DNA of 64,000 bases from Streptomyces sp. NBC_00083 (GCF_026343295.1 NZ_JAPELY010000002.1:1302001-1366000); one strand, 5' to 3'; positions 37,301-45,640 are shown, counted from the first letter of the stretch. Numbers and translations are program-made. The notes: generated from the letters alone by a model not told the origin.

Positions 37301-37738
37301 GAAGCGCATCGTGGCGCCGCTCTCGATGTCCCCGCCGCCGAAGGGCTCGTCCGCGGGACGGTGGGCGTCGGCGGAGGGCGCGGCCGGAGGCGGCGACGCG
37401 GGGCGGACGGGCCCCGGCTGCACCGGCCCGGGGAAGGCGGGCGGCGGCGGAGTCGGACTCCAGCTCGGCTGGAAACCGCCGGACTGCGGAAGCCCCGGCA
37501 CATCCAGAGGCGCCCCGGAGGGCGGCGGGAGCGGGGCGCCCGGCGCGCCGGCCCGCTCATCGGGAGCCGGAGCCGGAGCCGGAGCCGGCGGCGGCGGGGT
37601 GTCCTGCGCGCCCTGGGTGTACCAGGCGGGCGGGGTGTAGTCGATGGTGAACTCACCCGTGGTCTCGGGATCGGCGTCGGACCGATTCTCGTCGCGCGCG
37701 TTCCCGCCGGTGCGGAACTGGTCCTGGTCGCTGTTCAC
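34301..37738 (-). CDS. Proline-rich EspI-like MinD/ParA ATPase of the type VII secretion locus
   Basis: A 1145-residue protein. Residues ~1-690 are disordered, rich in Pro/Ala/Ser/Asp and containing repeated GGYGFP blocks. A MinD/ParA-like ATPase follows, with deviant Walker A ISLKGGVGKTTTT (~720), switch motifs ILAIDANPDAGTLG and ILTDSGTGLL. The ~170-residue tail repeats GQPYP/GQPFPNQG. The layout (long Pro-rich N-terminus plus MinD ATPase) matches mycobacterial EspI, which modulates ESX-1 activity. The GTG start is favoured by AAAGGA just upstream. It is transcribed away from eccE's partner genes across a 400-base gap. Its role in secretion is inferred from position. Confidence 0.85.
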   Translation of the reverse strand: MNSDQDQFRTGGNARDENRSDADPETTGEFTIDYTPPAWYTQGAQDTPPPPAPAPAPAPDERAGAPGAPLPPPSGAPLDVPGLPQSGGFQPSWSPTPPPPAFPGPVQPGPVRPASPPPAAPSADAHRPADEPFGGGDIESGATMRFSPTALKREFAQLEAIAAARGESTAAASADAASASASGHPAVPEPPSTPPQGSGPAGASGDSATPPQAAPPANGPDTSGTPSPADPAAPAASTGATGSPDADAREATGPAGPDAPLDTSADAAADAFFAGRFDGTTAPSADADEAAGTTATPEAAVEAEAGAPGAESETGPGRDTPPSDGTSAPLDTPAPSDFATADAPSSDPADGSAADAGTPGPAPAAPAPLADATAAPQDTPPAPRDAAPVADAVSAADSAAPAATSPSDAAPIADAVPVSDAEPVADAVPADATAPEPQDARPAPADQPWAANPQAQPGLPPLPPAFQSAAPAPAPQWPVQAQPQPAPSVPDQGAPAPAWPQQPNGYGFPQQGGAYPPGAPNPQTPQGGYGFPHPNAAPPAGPHPAAPQGGYGFPQQAAAPDAPAPQGGYGFPHQGAAPGPSADPRFPAPAPGPDSPAGQGGYGFPQPGQGGQGEGVPPHAQPAQAAQPVDPRAGTAWPSPVTHDQRERSMPGAPLGYTAAVELSSDRLLRNNKPKPKSSRGPAAGASRFKFGAKKEEAERQHKLGLIRTPVLSCYRIAVISLKGGVGKTTTTTALGATLATERQDKILAIDANPDAGTLGRRVRRETGATIRDLVQAIPYLNSYMDIRRFTSQAPSGLEIIANDVDPAVSTTFNDEDYRRAIDVLGKQYPIILTDSGTGLLYSAMRGVLDLADQLIIISTPSVDGASSASTTLDWLSAHGYADLVQRSLTVISGVRETGKMIKVDDIVQHFQMRCRGVVVVPFDEHLAAGAEVDLDMMRPKTREAYFNLSALVAEDFIRAQQQQGLWTGDGNNQPPRLAPPMPGQQGAPGQPYPDQPYPGQPQAQPHPGSPYPAQGRPQPGQPFPNQGQPQPGQPYGAQPGQPFPNQGQFQPGQPGQPGQPGAQQPMPGAPGQPYPGQPYAAQPGQPAQPHPGAPLPPPGWQQPGPPASEGGPGAPEPQGSVPPPGWPGQDGGGHAPQPPSAPQQ

Positions 37739-38138
37739 CGGTTTCCTTTCGTTCGCCTGTGACCGGGTGTAGGTCGTGAGGTCCCATGGGCATGTGCGGG
37801 CGGGGGGTGGGGCTGCCCGCGGTGCACCCGTGCGACGGGCGCGGAATCGTACGCGGACGACCGCCCCGCCCACCGCCCCGTCCTCGGACGTACCGAACAT
37901 CCTCGGACGAACGGAACCGTTCGGAACCGTACGGACGACGCGCACGCGCCATGAGGTCCCTGCCCCCGGTCCGTCCCACCCTAATCGTCGTCAATACCGC
38001 CACGGCAGGCCCGGCCGCCCCCAGTGACTGTCCCCTTCGTCACCCCCGCCCCACGGGCCACGCCGAAGTGACCGGGCGGGGGCGGAGGGTGGGGGACGAA
38101 AGGGTCGGAACGGGTCAACTCCCGCGCCGCGCCCCGCG
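37739..38138. promoter_or_regulatory. 400-base gene-free region with short repeats upstream of the EspI-like gene
   Basis: It should contain the promoter of the EspI-like gene. CGGAACCGT is repeated at 37912-37920 and 37922-37930 (period 10, one helical turn), CCTCGGACG at 37882-37890 and 37901-37909, and a palindrome CGAACGG-AA-CCGTTCG covers 37908-37923. This spacing looks like a binding site array. No convincing gene is seen in the rest. Confidence 0.5.
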
Positions 38139-38873
38139 TCAGTCGACCCGTCGGGCGTTCCCCAACAATCCGGTCTCGGTGTCGGTGGCCTGCGTCATGG
38201 TGAAGGAGCGGTCGCGGTCGTTGCACCACAGGGTGACGCCGTCCGCGAGCGTCGACAGCGTCTCCTGCTCCGTGCGCGGCAGGTTCATGATGCGGCTCAG
38301 CTGCCCGGCCTCGTCCGGCGAGACCCGCTGCACACCGACGAGCCGCGCCTGACGGATCAGCCGGGGTGCGACTGGACTCACATAGGGGAGGAGGGTGAGC
38401 ACCGCCTGCCAGGGCGCCGACACCACGCGCCCGCGCGGCGGACGCATGCCGCAGTCCCGCACCACCAGCACCGGCTCGCCCGCCGACGCGCCGAGCGGGG
38501 GCACCCGGCCCACGTCGTGCACCGTCATGCCGCTCTGGCTGGCGATCGCGTGGACCAGCTGCGCCCAGGCCTGGGGACGGCCGGTCTCGACCGCGACCCG
38601 TATCCCGGTCGCCGCGGCGCGCAGCGCGAGCACCTGCGCGGTCCACAGGCCGCCGACGAACACGATGTCGTACGCGGTCGGTCTGCTCACGCCGAGCACC
38701 GCGGGCCTGCCCTCGGTGTCCACGCCGACGACCACGCCGTCGTCGCCGATGGGCAGCGCCAGCGCGTCCAACTGCTCCAGGGGCAGGGCGTGCCGGCGGT
38801 GGCGCGGGCCGATGAGGCCGAAACCGGTGCGGGCCCCCGCGCGCGGGCCCGCACCCGATGTCGTGATGGCCAT
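38139..38873 (-). CDS. Unknown protein of the type VII secretion locus, coupled to eccE
   Basis: A 244-residue soluble protein I cannot assign to a named family. It opens with a basic segment (LIGPRHRRHALPLEQL) followed by an alpha/beta-looking part (DDGVVVGVDTEGRPAVLGVSRPTAYDIVFVGGLWTAQVLALRAAATGIRVAVET, about residues 43-97) and ends in LADGVTLWCNDRDRSFTMTQATDTETGLLGNARRVD. No membrane segment and no P-loop. Its ATG overlaps the eccE stop (TGATG), so it is translationally coupled to a core secretion component and probably works with it at the cytoplasmic side. Confidence 0.8.
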   Translation of the reverse strand: MAITTSGAGPRAGARTGFGLIGPRHRRHALPLEQLDALALPIGDDGVVVGVDTEGRPAVLGVSRPTAYDIVFVGGLWTAQVLALRAAATGIRVAVETGRPQAWAQLVHAIASQSGMTVHDVGRVPPLGASAGEPVLVVRDCGMRPPRGRVVSAPWQAVLTLLPYVSPVAPRLIRQARLVGVQRVSPDEAGQLSRIMNLPRTEQETLSTLADGVTLWCNDRDRSFTMTQATDTETGLLGNARRVD

Positions 38874-40231
38874 CAGCGGGCGCCTCCGAACGGCAGGGTG
38901 GCGAGCATGCCGGGGAGCTGCTCGTTGTCCAGCGGCACGAGCCCGGCCCTCGCCTCGCGCGCGGTGCGCGTCAACGCCTGCCGGGCCGCCGCGAGTTCGG
39001 CCTCGCTGCGGCCGGTGACCCGGACATGGCCGCTGAGGGTGGCCTCCCGGGCGCTCGTGCGCGCGATGGTGAGACTGAAGGTGGTCGCGAGCGCGGGAAC
39101 GCCCGTCAGGAGGGCCACCAACTGCGGCAGCCCGCCCGTCCCGGACGCCGCGTCGATCCTCGGCCAGCGCCGCACCCAGTACGTGGTGTGCCGGCGGTTG
39201 TCGCAGCGCCAGGAGCGGCTCGACTCCTCGGTCCGCCGCTGGGGAGCCTCGGCGCGGCCCGCCTGCGCCGTGACCAGCGGATTGGCGCACGCCGACGTGG
39301 CCACCGCGTCCGCGAGCTCCTCCTCGGTCAGCACCGTGGTGTGCAGACCCGCGCCGGTCAGCCGGCTCGCCAGGTGGAGCGCCGTACGCGCGGCGCACTT
39401 CTGCGCGCCCCCGATGCCGCCGCCCCGCGCGGCCACCGCCTCCGGACACAGCTCCGGGTTGAGCTTTAGGGCGATCCAGGTGATGCGGACCGCCGGTGAC
39501 GCGGTCCGGGCGTGCAGCGGCGCGTAGTTGGAGACCGCCAGCGACTGCTGCGGAAGCCGCAGCGCGGGCGCCGGCTGCGTGTGCAGCACGATCTGCGCCG
39601 ACTCGAGACGGATGTCGTCCACGTCGAGCGCGTCGCGCACCAGCGCCAGCGGGAGCGGGCGTTGGCCGCGGTCGGCCCGCAGCGCCGTCGCGTCCGACTC
39701 GACCTGGAGGACCACGGTCAGGAACCCGCCGTCGCCGATCATCCCGATCGGCCGCTGGTCCCGGTCGCCGTGGCTGTAGGAGCGCAGCGTCGGATCGCAC
39801 TCCACCGCCGGCGCGAGCCCCGGCAGGGTGCCCGGCGGCACCGGAGCGTCGCCCGCGGAGCGCCGCCGACGCAGCGCCCAGGCGGTGCCCAGCCGTTCGG
39901 GCAGCGAACGGCCCCGGAGCCGGACCACCGCGAGCAGCACCAGGGCCACCGCGACGACGCCCGCGGGCACCAGCGCGAGCGGCCCCGCGACCCACGCCGC
40001 GAGCAGCAGCGCGACGGCCGATTCGATCAGGATCAGTTGTTGCAGACGAAACGAACCAAAGCGTCCGGAACGGGATGCGAGGCGGGGCACCGCCGGTTTC
40101 GCGGCCACGGGGGGCGGCTGCCGCACCACCGCGGGCGACGGCTCCGAACGCCCCGCGGGGCGCGGGCCCGTGCCGCTCGGTGCACCGGAGCGCTCCCGCG
40201 AGCGCGACCGAGTCCCTGTCGGCGAAACCAT
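38873..40231 (-). CDS. eccE: Type VII secretion membrane protein EccE
   Basis: A 452-residue EccE-family protein, a peripheral membrane component of the ESX secretion complex. After a Pro/Arg-rich cytoplasmic start come two adjacent transmembrane helices (LQQLILIESAVALLLAAWVAGPLALVPAGVVAVALVLLAVV, about residues 63-104), then a large soluble domain with family-like features (PLALVRDALDVDDIRLESAQIVLHTQPAP; HTTYWVRRWP). It is transcribed divergently from eccB with 181 bases between. Assignment rests on topology, length and neighbourhood. Confidence 0.88.
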   Translation of the reverse strand: MVSPTGTRSRSRERSGAPSGTGPRPAGRSEPSPAVVRQPPPVAAKPAVPRLASRSGRFGSFRLQQLILIESAVALLLAAWVAGPLALVPAGVVAVALVLLAVVRLRGRSLPERLGTAWALRRRRSAGDAPVPPGTLPGLAPAVECDPTLRSYSHGDRDQRPIGMIGDGGFLTVVLQVESDATALRADRGQRPLPLALVRDALDVDDIRLESAQIVLHTQPAPALRLPQQSLAVSNYAPLHARTASPAVRITWIALKLNPELCPEAVAARGGGIGGAQKCAARTALHLASRLTGAGLHTTVLTEEELADAVATSACANPLVTAQAGRAEAPQRRTEESSRSWRCDNRRHTTYWVRRWPRIDAASGTGGLPQLVALLTGVPALATTFSLTIARTSAREATLSGHVRVTGRSEAELAAARQALTRTAREARAGLVPLDNEQLPGMLATLPFGGAR

Positions 40232-40412
40232 CCTTGAACCCCCCGAACCCCTCGAAAGCCCTTGGCCAGTGGGGCCCTTGAGGACCCGCTCACCCTACCC
40301 GCCCCGGGCGTACGATCACGTAACAGGCATAGTAGGTCGCCGGTCTGACAACGCAGGGCGGGGGACGCGCTCCCGCTGCTCCGCACGGGGACAATGGAGA
40401 ACGCGGACACTC

Positions 40413-41939
40413 ATGGCATCACGGCGGGACGAGCTCAACGCGTACACCTTCGCGAAGCGTCGTACGCTCGCGTCATTCATCCAGCCCTCGCCGACGGGCT
40501 CGGAAGAGGGGGCTCCGCGTCCGCTGCGGGCCGTGCTGCCGGGCACCATCGTGGCCGTGGTGCTGCTCGCCGCGTTCGGCGCGTGGGGGATGTTCAAACC
40601 CACCGCGCCGCCCGGCTGGGACACCCCCGGCGAAAAGGTGATCATCGCGAGCAAGTCCACCACCCGGTACGTGGTGCTGACCACCGACGGCAAGAAGGAA
40701 CTGCACCCCGTCCTCAACATGGCCTCCGCGAAGCTCCTGCTCGACCCCGACAAGGGCGAGGTCGTCAAGGTCGACGAGTCCGTACTCGACAAGGGCTCCC
40801 TGCCGCACGGCGCCACCCTCGGCATCCCCTACGCCCCCGACCGGCTGCCCTCCCCGGACGAGGCGGGATCCGCCAAGCGCTGGGCGGTGTGCGAACGTCC
40901 CGGCGACGGCGGACGCGCCATCCAGAAGGCCGCGTTCGTCTTCGCCGACCGCGACATGAAACGCACCGACGGCTCCGAACGCCTCACCGGCGGCGAGCTG
41001 ATGTACGTCACGGGGGCCGAGGACAAGACCCGTTACGTCGTGGACGCGCAGGGCACCAAGTACCCGGTCGGCTCCGACGAACTCCTGCTGCGCGCCCTGG
41101 TCGGCTCCGGCCGGCAGCCCGAGCGCGTCTCCAAGGAGTGGCTGGAGACGCTCCGTTCGGGCGACCCCATCACGTTCCCCACGGTCGAGGGAAAGATCGG
41201 CGACCCCGCGGGCGTCCCCGGCACCCTGGCCCCCGAAGCCAACAAGATCGGCATGGTGCTGCGCGCACCCAACGGCGCCGGCAGCCAGTACTACCTCGTC
41301 CAGCAGGGCAAGGTCGCGCCGGTCTCCGACTTCACGGCCAAGCTGCTCCTCAACAGCCGGGCCCTCGGCAGCCTCATGAAGACCGGCCGGGCCACGGAGA
41401 CCAACGCCTCCCAGTTCACCCCGGAACCCACCGAGTTCGGGGCCCACGAGAACTGGCCGAGCCGGGCACCGGTCGCCGTCAACGACGCGGGCACCGCGAG
41501 CGGCAGCCGCAACACCCTCTGCAACGTGCTGCGCGACGTCAACAAGGACAACGGCGCCACCACCATGAGCACCTGGGCGGGCACCGACTTCCCCGCGCCG
41601 CTGCCCACCGGCTCCAGCAGCGCCTACGTGACGCCCGGCTCCGGCCAGCTCTTCCGCCAGGTCCAGGGCGCCCAGGCCACGGCCGGCGGCGTCTTCCTGG
41701 TGACGGACACGGGCCTGCGCTACGCCATGCAGTCCAACAGCGACAGCGCCGACGGCGACTCGGGCGCCGGCCTCAGCGCCGACCAGCGCAAGCAGCTCGA
41801 CCAGGAGGCGCAGCAGGCCCAGACCCGGCTCGGCTACGCCAAGTCCGAACCGGCGCCCATCCCGATGAGCTGGTCAACGTTCCTGCCCACCGGCCCCCGC
41901 CTGTCCACCGGGGCGGCCCGCCAGCCCCAGGGCTCCTGA
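40413..41939 (+). CDS. eccB: Type VII secretion protein EccB
   Basis: A 508-residue EccB-family core component. It begins MASRRDELNAYTFAKRRTLASFIQPSPTGSEE, the conserved cytoplasmic N-terminus, followed by one transmembrane helix (VLPGTIVAVVLLAAFGAWGMF, about residues 42-62) and a large extracytoplasmic domain of the EccB repeat type, with KTRYVVDAQGTKYPV and similar KTTRYVVLTTDGKKELHPV units. Two cysteines (AVCERPG; NTLCNVL) probably form the known disulfide. GGAGAA lies eleven bases before the ATG. It is followed 14 bases later by the first mycosin. Confidence 0.93.
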   Translation: MASRRDELNAYTFAKRRTLASFIQPSPTGSEEGAPRPLRAVLPGTIVAVVLLAAFGAWGMFKPTAPPGWDTPGEKVIIASKSTTRYVVLTTDGKKELHPVLNMASAKLLLDPDKGEVVKVDESVLDKGSLPHGATLGIPYAPDRLPSPDEAGSAKRWAVCERPGDGGRAIQKAAFVFADRDMKRTDGSERLTGGELMYVTGAEDKTRYVVDAQGTKYPVGSDELLLRALVGSGRQPERVSKEWLETLRSGDPITFPTVEGKIGDPAGVPGTLAPEANKIGMVLRAPNGAGSQYYLVQQGKVAPVSDFTAKLLLNSRALGSLMKTGRATETNASQFTPEPTEFGAHENWPSRAPVAVNDAGTASGSRNTLCNVLRDVNKDNGATTMSTWAGTDFPAPLPTGSSSAYVTPGSGQLFRQVQGAQATAGGVFLVTDTGLRYAMQSNSDSADGDSGAGLSADQRKQLDQEAQQAQTRLGYAKSEPAPIPMSWSTFLPTGPRLSTGAARQPQGS

Positions 41940-41953
41940 GGGGCGGCACGACC

Positions 41954-43207
41954 ATGGCGTACGTCCTCAAGTCCCTCGCCCTGTCCGCCGCGACGGCCCT
42001 GACCGTGCTCGCCTGGCCGACGGCCGCGGCCGCCGCCCCGGCCGCTCCCGCCGACGGCGGCGGCGACCAGTGCACCTTCCCCTCCAAGCCGTACGCGGGC
42101 CGCCCCTGGGCGCTCCAGCGCGTGCTGCTCGACGAGCTGTGGCACCAGTCGACCGGCAAGGGTGTCAGGGTCGCCGTCATCGACACCGGCGTCGACACCA
42201 AGAACCCCCAGCTGACCGCGGCGGTCGACGCCTCCAAGGGCAAGAACTTCCTGTCCAAGGACCTCAAGGACCCCGACAACCGGCCGCTCCCGCGCGGCGC
42301 CGAGAACGGCACGACCGACACCGTCGGACACGGCACGAAGGTCGCCGGGATCATCGCCGCCCGCGCCGCCAGGGGCACGGGCTTCGTGGGGCTGGCCCCC
42401 GACGCGACCATCATCCCCATCCAGCAGAACGACGCCGACGGCCACGGCACGGCGGAGACCCTGGCCACCGCCATCCGCTACGCGATCGGCGCGGGCGCGA
42501 ATGTCATCAACATCTCCCAGGACACGGCGAACGCGGTGGCCCCCGTGGGCACCCTCCGGCAGGCCATCGACGAGGCCCTGAAGCAGCAGATCGTGGTCGT
42601 CGCCTCCGCGGGCAACGACGGCCTCGGCGGCAACGTCAAGCAGACGTATCCGGCGTCCTTCCCCGGCGTCCTCGCGGTCGCCGCCTCCGACCGCAACAAC
42701 GAACGGGCCGCCTTCTCGCAGTCCGGCGCGTTCGTGGGCGTCGCCGCGCCCGGCGTCGACATGGTCTCCACGGTGCCCGGCGGCGGCCACTGCGCCGACA
42801 GCGGTACGAGCTTCTCCGCCCCGTACGTCGCAGGGGTGGCGGCGCTCATCAAGGCCAAGCACCCCACGTGGACCCAGCGCGAGATCGTCACACAGATCCA
42901 GCAGACCGCGGAACGCTCGGTGGCCGGCCACGACCGCCTGGTCGGCTGGGGCGTCGTCGACCCGGTCCGCGCCCTCACCGAGGACGACCACCCCCTGGAG
43001 GCCCCGGTCGCCCACGAGGGCGTGACCCCCGCCCGCGCCCCCACCCCCGCCGCCCTCCACCTCGGCGAGACCGACGAGGAGCGGACCCGGCGCCTGGCCA
43101 TGTACGTGGCGACGGGCGCGGCGGTCGCGGCGGCGGTCCTGAGCGGGGCCGCGGTGGCGATCAGGGACGCGAGACGCAGGAGCCGCCGCGTGGCGCAAGG
43201 GAACTGA
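41954..43207 (+). CDS. mycP: Mycosin (type VII secretion subtilisin-like protease), first copy
   Basis: A 417-residue membrane-anchored S8 protease. Signal peptide about residues 1-29; the catalytic triad is Asp ~77 (VIDTGVD), His ~126 (GHGTKVAG) and Ser ~286 (GTSFSAPYVAG). The C-terminal helix (LAMYVATGAAVAAAVLSGAAVAI, about 381-403) and basic tail anchor it in the membrane with the protease outside. Mycosins stabilise the ESX complex and process some substrates. Directly downstream of eccB, in the standard ESX order, so this copy is probably the core mycosin. Confidence 0.94.
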   Translation: MAYVLKSLALSAATALTVLAWPTAAAAAPAAPADGGGDQCTFPSKPYAGRPWALQRVLLDELWHQSTGKGVRVAVIDTGVDTKNPQLTAAVDASKGKNFLSKDLKDPDNRPLPRGAENGTTDTVGHGTKVAGIIAARAARGTGFVGLAPDATIIPIQQNDADGHGTAETLATAIRYAIGAGANVINISQDTANAVAPVGTLRQAIDEALKQQIVVVASAGNDGLGGNVKQTYPASFPGVLAVAASDRNNERAAFSQSGAFVGVAAPGVDMVSTVPGGGHCADSGTSFSAPYVAGVAALIKAKHPTWTQREIVTQIQQTAERSVAGHDRLVGWGVVDPVRALTEDDHPLEAPVAHEGVTPARAPTPAALHLGETDEERTRRLAMYVATGAAVAAAVLSGAAVAIRDARRRSRRVAQGN

Positions 43208-43511
43208 GTAGCCGTACTCATGCGCGGTACGTCAACTCCTCCTAGCTTTGGGTCCGCTGAGCAAACCGAGCGAACCGGGGAGCCGACCGGGCGGCGGCCG
43301 CGCGGCCGTCCGGCCCAACGAGCGGCCGGTAAATCCCTGTTGGGCCAGGGGAGAGCGTTGGTTAGAGTGACTGCGGTGTGTTAAGCGGTGTCGATGATGA
43401 GTGACGATCACATTCCGGTACGGCCGGATCGCGCGGTAGCGAGCGGGAATTGCGCAACGGGGAGGAAGGTCATGGGGCGGCGTCCTGCCGGTACGGGCGA
43501 AGGCGGCGGTC
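43208..43511 (+). promoter_or_regulatory. 304-base leader before the accessory type VII trio
   Basis: Contains a good promoter candidate, TTGGGC (43340-43345), a 17-base spacer and TAGAGT (43363-43368). It also holds a short frame: ATG 43394 (or ATG 43472, which has a strong GGGGAGGAAGG in front) to TGA 43520-43522, overlapping the start of the next gene by about ten bases. Confidence 0.55.
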
Positions 43512-43522
43512 ATGACAGCTGA
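43472..43522 (+). CDS. Possible 16-residue upstream peptide
   Basis: A 17-codon frame (MGRRPAGTGEGGGHDS and stop) with GGGGAGGAAGG seven bases upstream, a stronger Shine-Dalgarno than that of the gene it overlaps. It could couple translation of the following 142-residue protein. It may equally be an accident of a GC-rich leader; the same frame can start earlier at ATG 43394 to give 42 residues. Confidence 0.3.
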   Translation: MGRRPAGTGEGGGHDS

Positions 43523-43940
43523 CCTCAGCCGCGGCCTGGAGGCGCTGAAGAGCTTCAAGGGCCGCGTGGACACCGTGCTCAGCACCTTCGAGGGCTCCCA
43601 CGCCGGCGCCACCCAGCTCGCGGCCCAGCAGATCCCCCGCGCGTCCTTCAGCGCCGCGGGCGCGGCGTTCCCCGAGGCGGACGGCCTCTACACCCAGTAC
43701 CACCGGGTCCACGAACACCTGACCTCGCTGTCGAAGTCCCTCGGCCTCCAGATCGAGTCGATGGGAATCGCCGTGCACGGGGCGGACGTCGGCTTCGACA
43801 ACCTGGACGAGGAGACGCGCCAGCGGTTCTGGGCGATCCAAACCAAGATCGACTATGACGCGGACGCGGCGAAGCGCGCGAAGGCCGGGCATCCGGATCC
43901 GGAGCGTTCCGACGACAAGACCTCCGGGACGGGGTGGTAG
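43512..43940 (+). CDS. Helical type VII secretion-associated protein (142 aa)
   Basis: A 142-residue, mostly helical protein of WXG100-like size but without a Trp-x-Gly turn: helix 1 is LSRGLEALKSFKGRVDTVLSTFEGSHAGATQLAAQQI and helix 2 about EADGLYTQYHRVHEHLTSLSKSLGLQIESMGIAVHG. The C-terminal ~40 residues are polar. It is next to, and separated by two bases from, a WXG-like 565-residue candidate substrate, so an EspC/PE-like or chaperone-like partner role is an inference from context. I cannot name the family. Whether it is secreted is unclear; no YxxxD/E motif was found at its end. Confidence 0.78.
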   Translation: MTADLSRGLEALKSFKGRVDTVLSTFEGSHAGATQLAAQQIPRASFSAAGAAFPEADGLYTQYHRVHEHLTSLSKSLGLQIESMGIAVHGADVGFDNLDEETRQRFWAIQTKIDYDADAAKRAKAGHPDPERSDDKTSGTGW

Positions 43941-43942
43941 CG

Positions 43943-45640
43943 ATGACCGACAACAAGCCACAGCCGTCCGCGCCCCAGGCCCCGCCGCTGACGGAGGAGG
44001 AGCGCGTCAGCCGGCAGGTGGGCGCCACCGACCTGACCACGGGGGCGTCGCGGGCGATGGCCGGCGTGTTCCCCTTCGGCGCGGCGCCGCGCTTCTTCGG
44101 CACGACCGACTTCGAGGGCCACCGGCTCAACGACATGATCGACCTGGTGGAGAACGCCAACCCCGAGCACCTGACCGGCGCCGGGGACTCGCTGTTCGCC
44201 GCGCACAAGGCGATCGAGGAAGCGGCCGGCGCCCTCGACAAGGACATCGCCCGCGTCGCCTGGGAGGGCGAGGCAGGCAACGCCTTCCGCGACTGGGGCA
44301 AGGCGCTCGCGGGCCACGCCCGCACCCTGGGCGACTTCGCGAGCACGGCCGGAGTCCAGATCACCGCGGCAGGCACGGGCCTCGCCTCCGTCCGCCAGGC
44401 GATGCCGCCCCGCGACCACCGCGCCGAGCCGGTGAAGGCGACGGAGCTTCCGGCGGAGAAGAGGGTGGCGGGGAACGCGGAGTACGAGGCGGCGGTGCGG
44501 GGGGAGGAGGACCGCCAGGAGGCGATCAACCAGATGAACCGCCTGTCGTCCTTCTACGCCGTCTCGGAACAGACCCTGGCGGCGCAGCAGCCGCCTGTAT
44601 TTCAGCCGATGCCGGCGGTGGGGGTGCCGAAGCCGACCAGCGGGTACGGGTTCGAGCCGCGTCCCTCCAGGGGCGGGAGCGGCCGTGCGCCCGGGGATGA
44701 GGCGGTGACGCGCCATGCGGTCGAGGGCTCCTCCGGCCCTGGCTCGTCCCGAACGGAGATCACCGGCGGGGCTGAGTCACCGGGAGCACCCGCGCATCAC
44801 ACTCGTCCGGGAAGTTTGCCCGACAGGCCGGTGGCAACGGAGATCAACAGTGTTGTGCCTCTGCCTACGACGGTCCCGAACCAGTCCACCACCGCGCAGG
44901 GTTCGCCCGTGACCGCGACCGATGCCGGCCTGATCACGGAGCCACCCTTTGGGGGTGTCTTCTCGAAGCCGACGGCCGGCGGTTCGGTACGGGCTTACGC
45001 AGCCGGGCGTGGATCCGCGCTGACCGAGACCCGAGAAGGCACGGCCAACGTGACGGCGCGAGGCGCCACGGGGCCGAGCACCACGAACCCCGGTGGGCGT
45101 GTGGCGTCCTCGGCGCCGGAAGGCGGCAGGGGCCGACCTTCTTCGGCGGTCGGTCAGTCCCCCCTGGGGCGCGGCGTCTCGGGAGGGACGCCCCGTGCCG
45201 GGGGAGCGGCGCCCTCGCGCGCGGGAACCGCACGTAGTGGAAGTAACGGAATTGTCGGCGGACGACCGAGCGTTGGCGCGCCGGGTTCCGCTGGACCGCG
45301 GACGTCCAAGCCCACGGTGGTCGGTACCAGGGGAGCCGCCGGTGAGGCCGCGCCGGTCGGCCGCCCGGGTCGACGGGGTGTAGTTGGCGCCGCCGAGCCC
45401 GCCCCGGCCGGACAGGCACGAACGGGCGGGCGTGCCAAGGGCAATGCCGACGGAGTGGTGGGCGTTCCGAAGGGCCGCTCCGCCGACAGGCGAGGAAAGC
45501 GCGGCGAGTTCACCACGGGCGGCGCTGGGCTTGTCAGAGGGACAGGGGAGCATGAGGGTTCGAACGACGAGGAAGACGAGACCGCACTGTCGCCCGGCCA
45601 CCTCGGCGAGGACGAGGGAAGGGACCTGCCGAGCCGGTAG
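43943..45640 (+). CDS. Large WXG-like candidate type VII substrate (565 aa)
   Basis: Residues ~20-210 form a helical domain with a WEG (Trp-x-Gly) turn at residue 107 (ARVAWEGEAGNAFRDWG) and a YxxxE motif (YAVSE) at residue 205, the combination that marks type VII substrates. Residues ~230-565 are low-complexity Gly/Ser/Pro/Thr/Arg with a final acidic stretch (NDEEDETALSPGHLGEDEG). ATG 43943 is chosen; GTG 43934 is possible. From about 44,740 third codon positions use A and T far more than the rest of the window, so the C-terminal half looks imported. The function of the tail is unknown; no toxin fold is recognisable. Confidence 0.78.
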   Translation: MTDNKPQPSAPQAPPLTEEERVSRQVGATDLTTGASRAMAGVFPFGAAPRFFGTTDFEGHRLNDMIDLVENANPEHLTGAGDSLFAAHKAIEEAAGALDKDIARVAWEGEAGNAFRDWGKALAGHARTLGDFASTAGVQITAAGTGLASVRQAMPPRDHRAEPVKATELPAEKRVAGNAEYEAAVRGEEDRQEAINQMNRLSSFYAVSEQTLAAQQPPVFQPMPAVGVPKPTSGYGFEPRPSRGGSGRAPGDEAVTRHAVEGSSGPGSSRTEITGGAESPGAPAHHTRPGSLPDRPVATEINSVVPLPTTVPNQSTTAQGSPVTATDAGLITEPPFGGVFSKPTAGGSVRAYAAGRGSALTETREGTANVTARGATGPSTTNPGGRVASSAPEGGRGRPSSAVGQSPLGRGVSGGTPRAGGAAPSRAGTARSGSNGIVGGRPSVGAPGSAGPRTSKPTVVGTRGAAGEAAPVGRPGRRGVVGAAEPAPAGQARTGGRAKGNADGVVGVPKGRSADRRGKRGEFTTGGAGLVRGTGEHEGSNDEEDETALSPGHLGEDEGRDLPSR

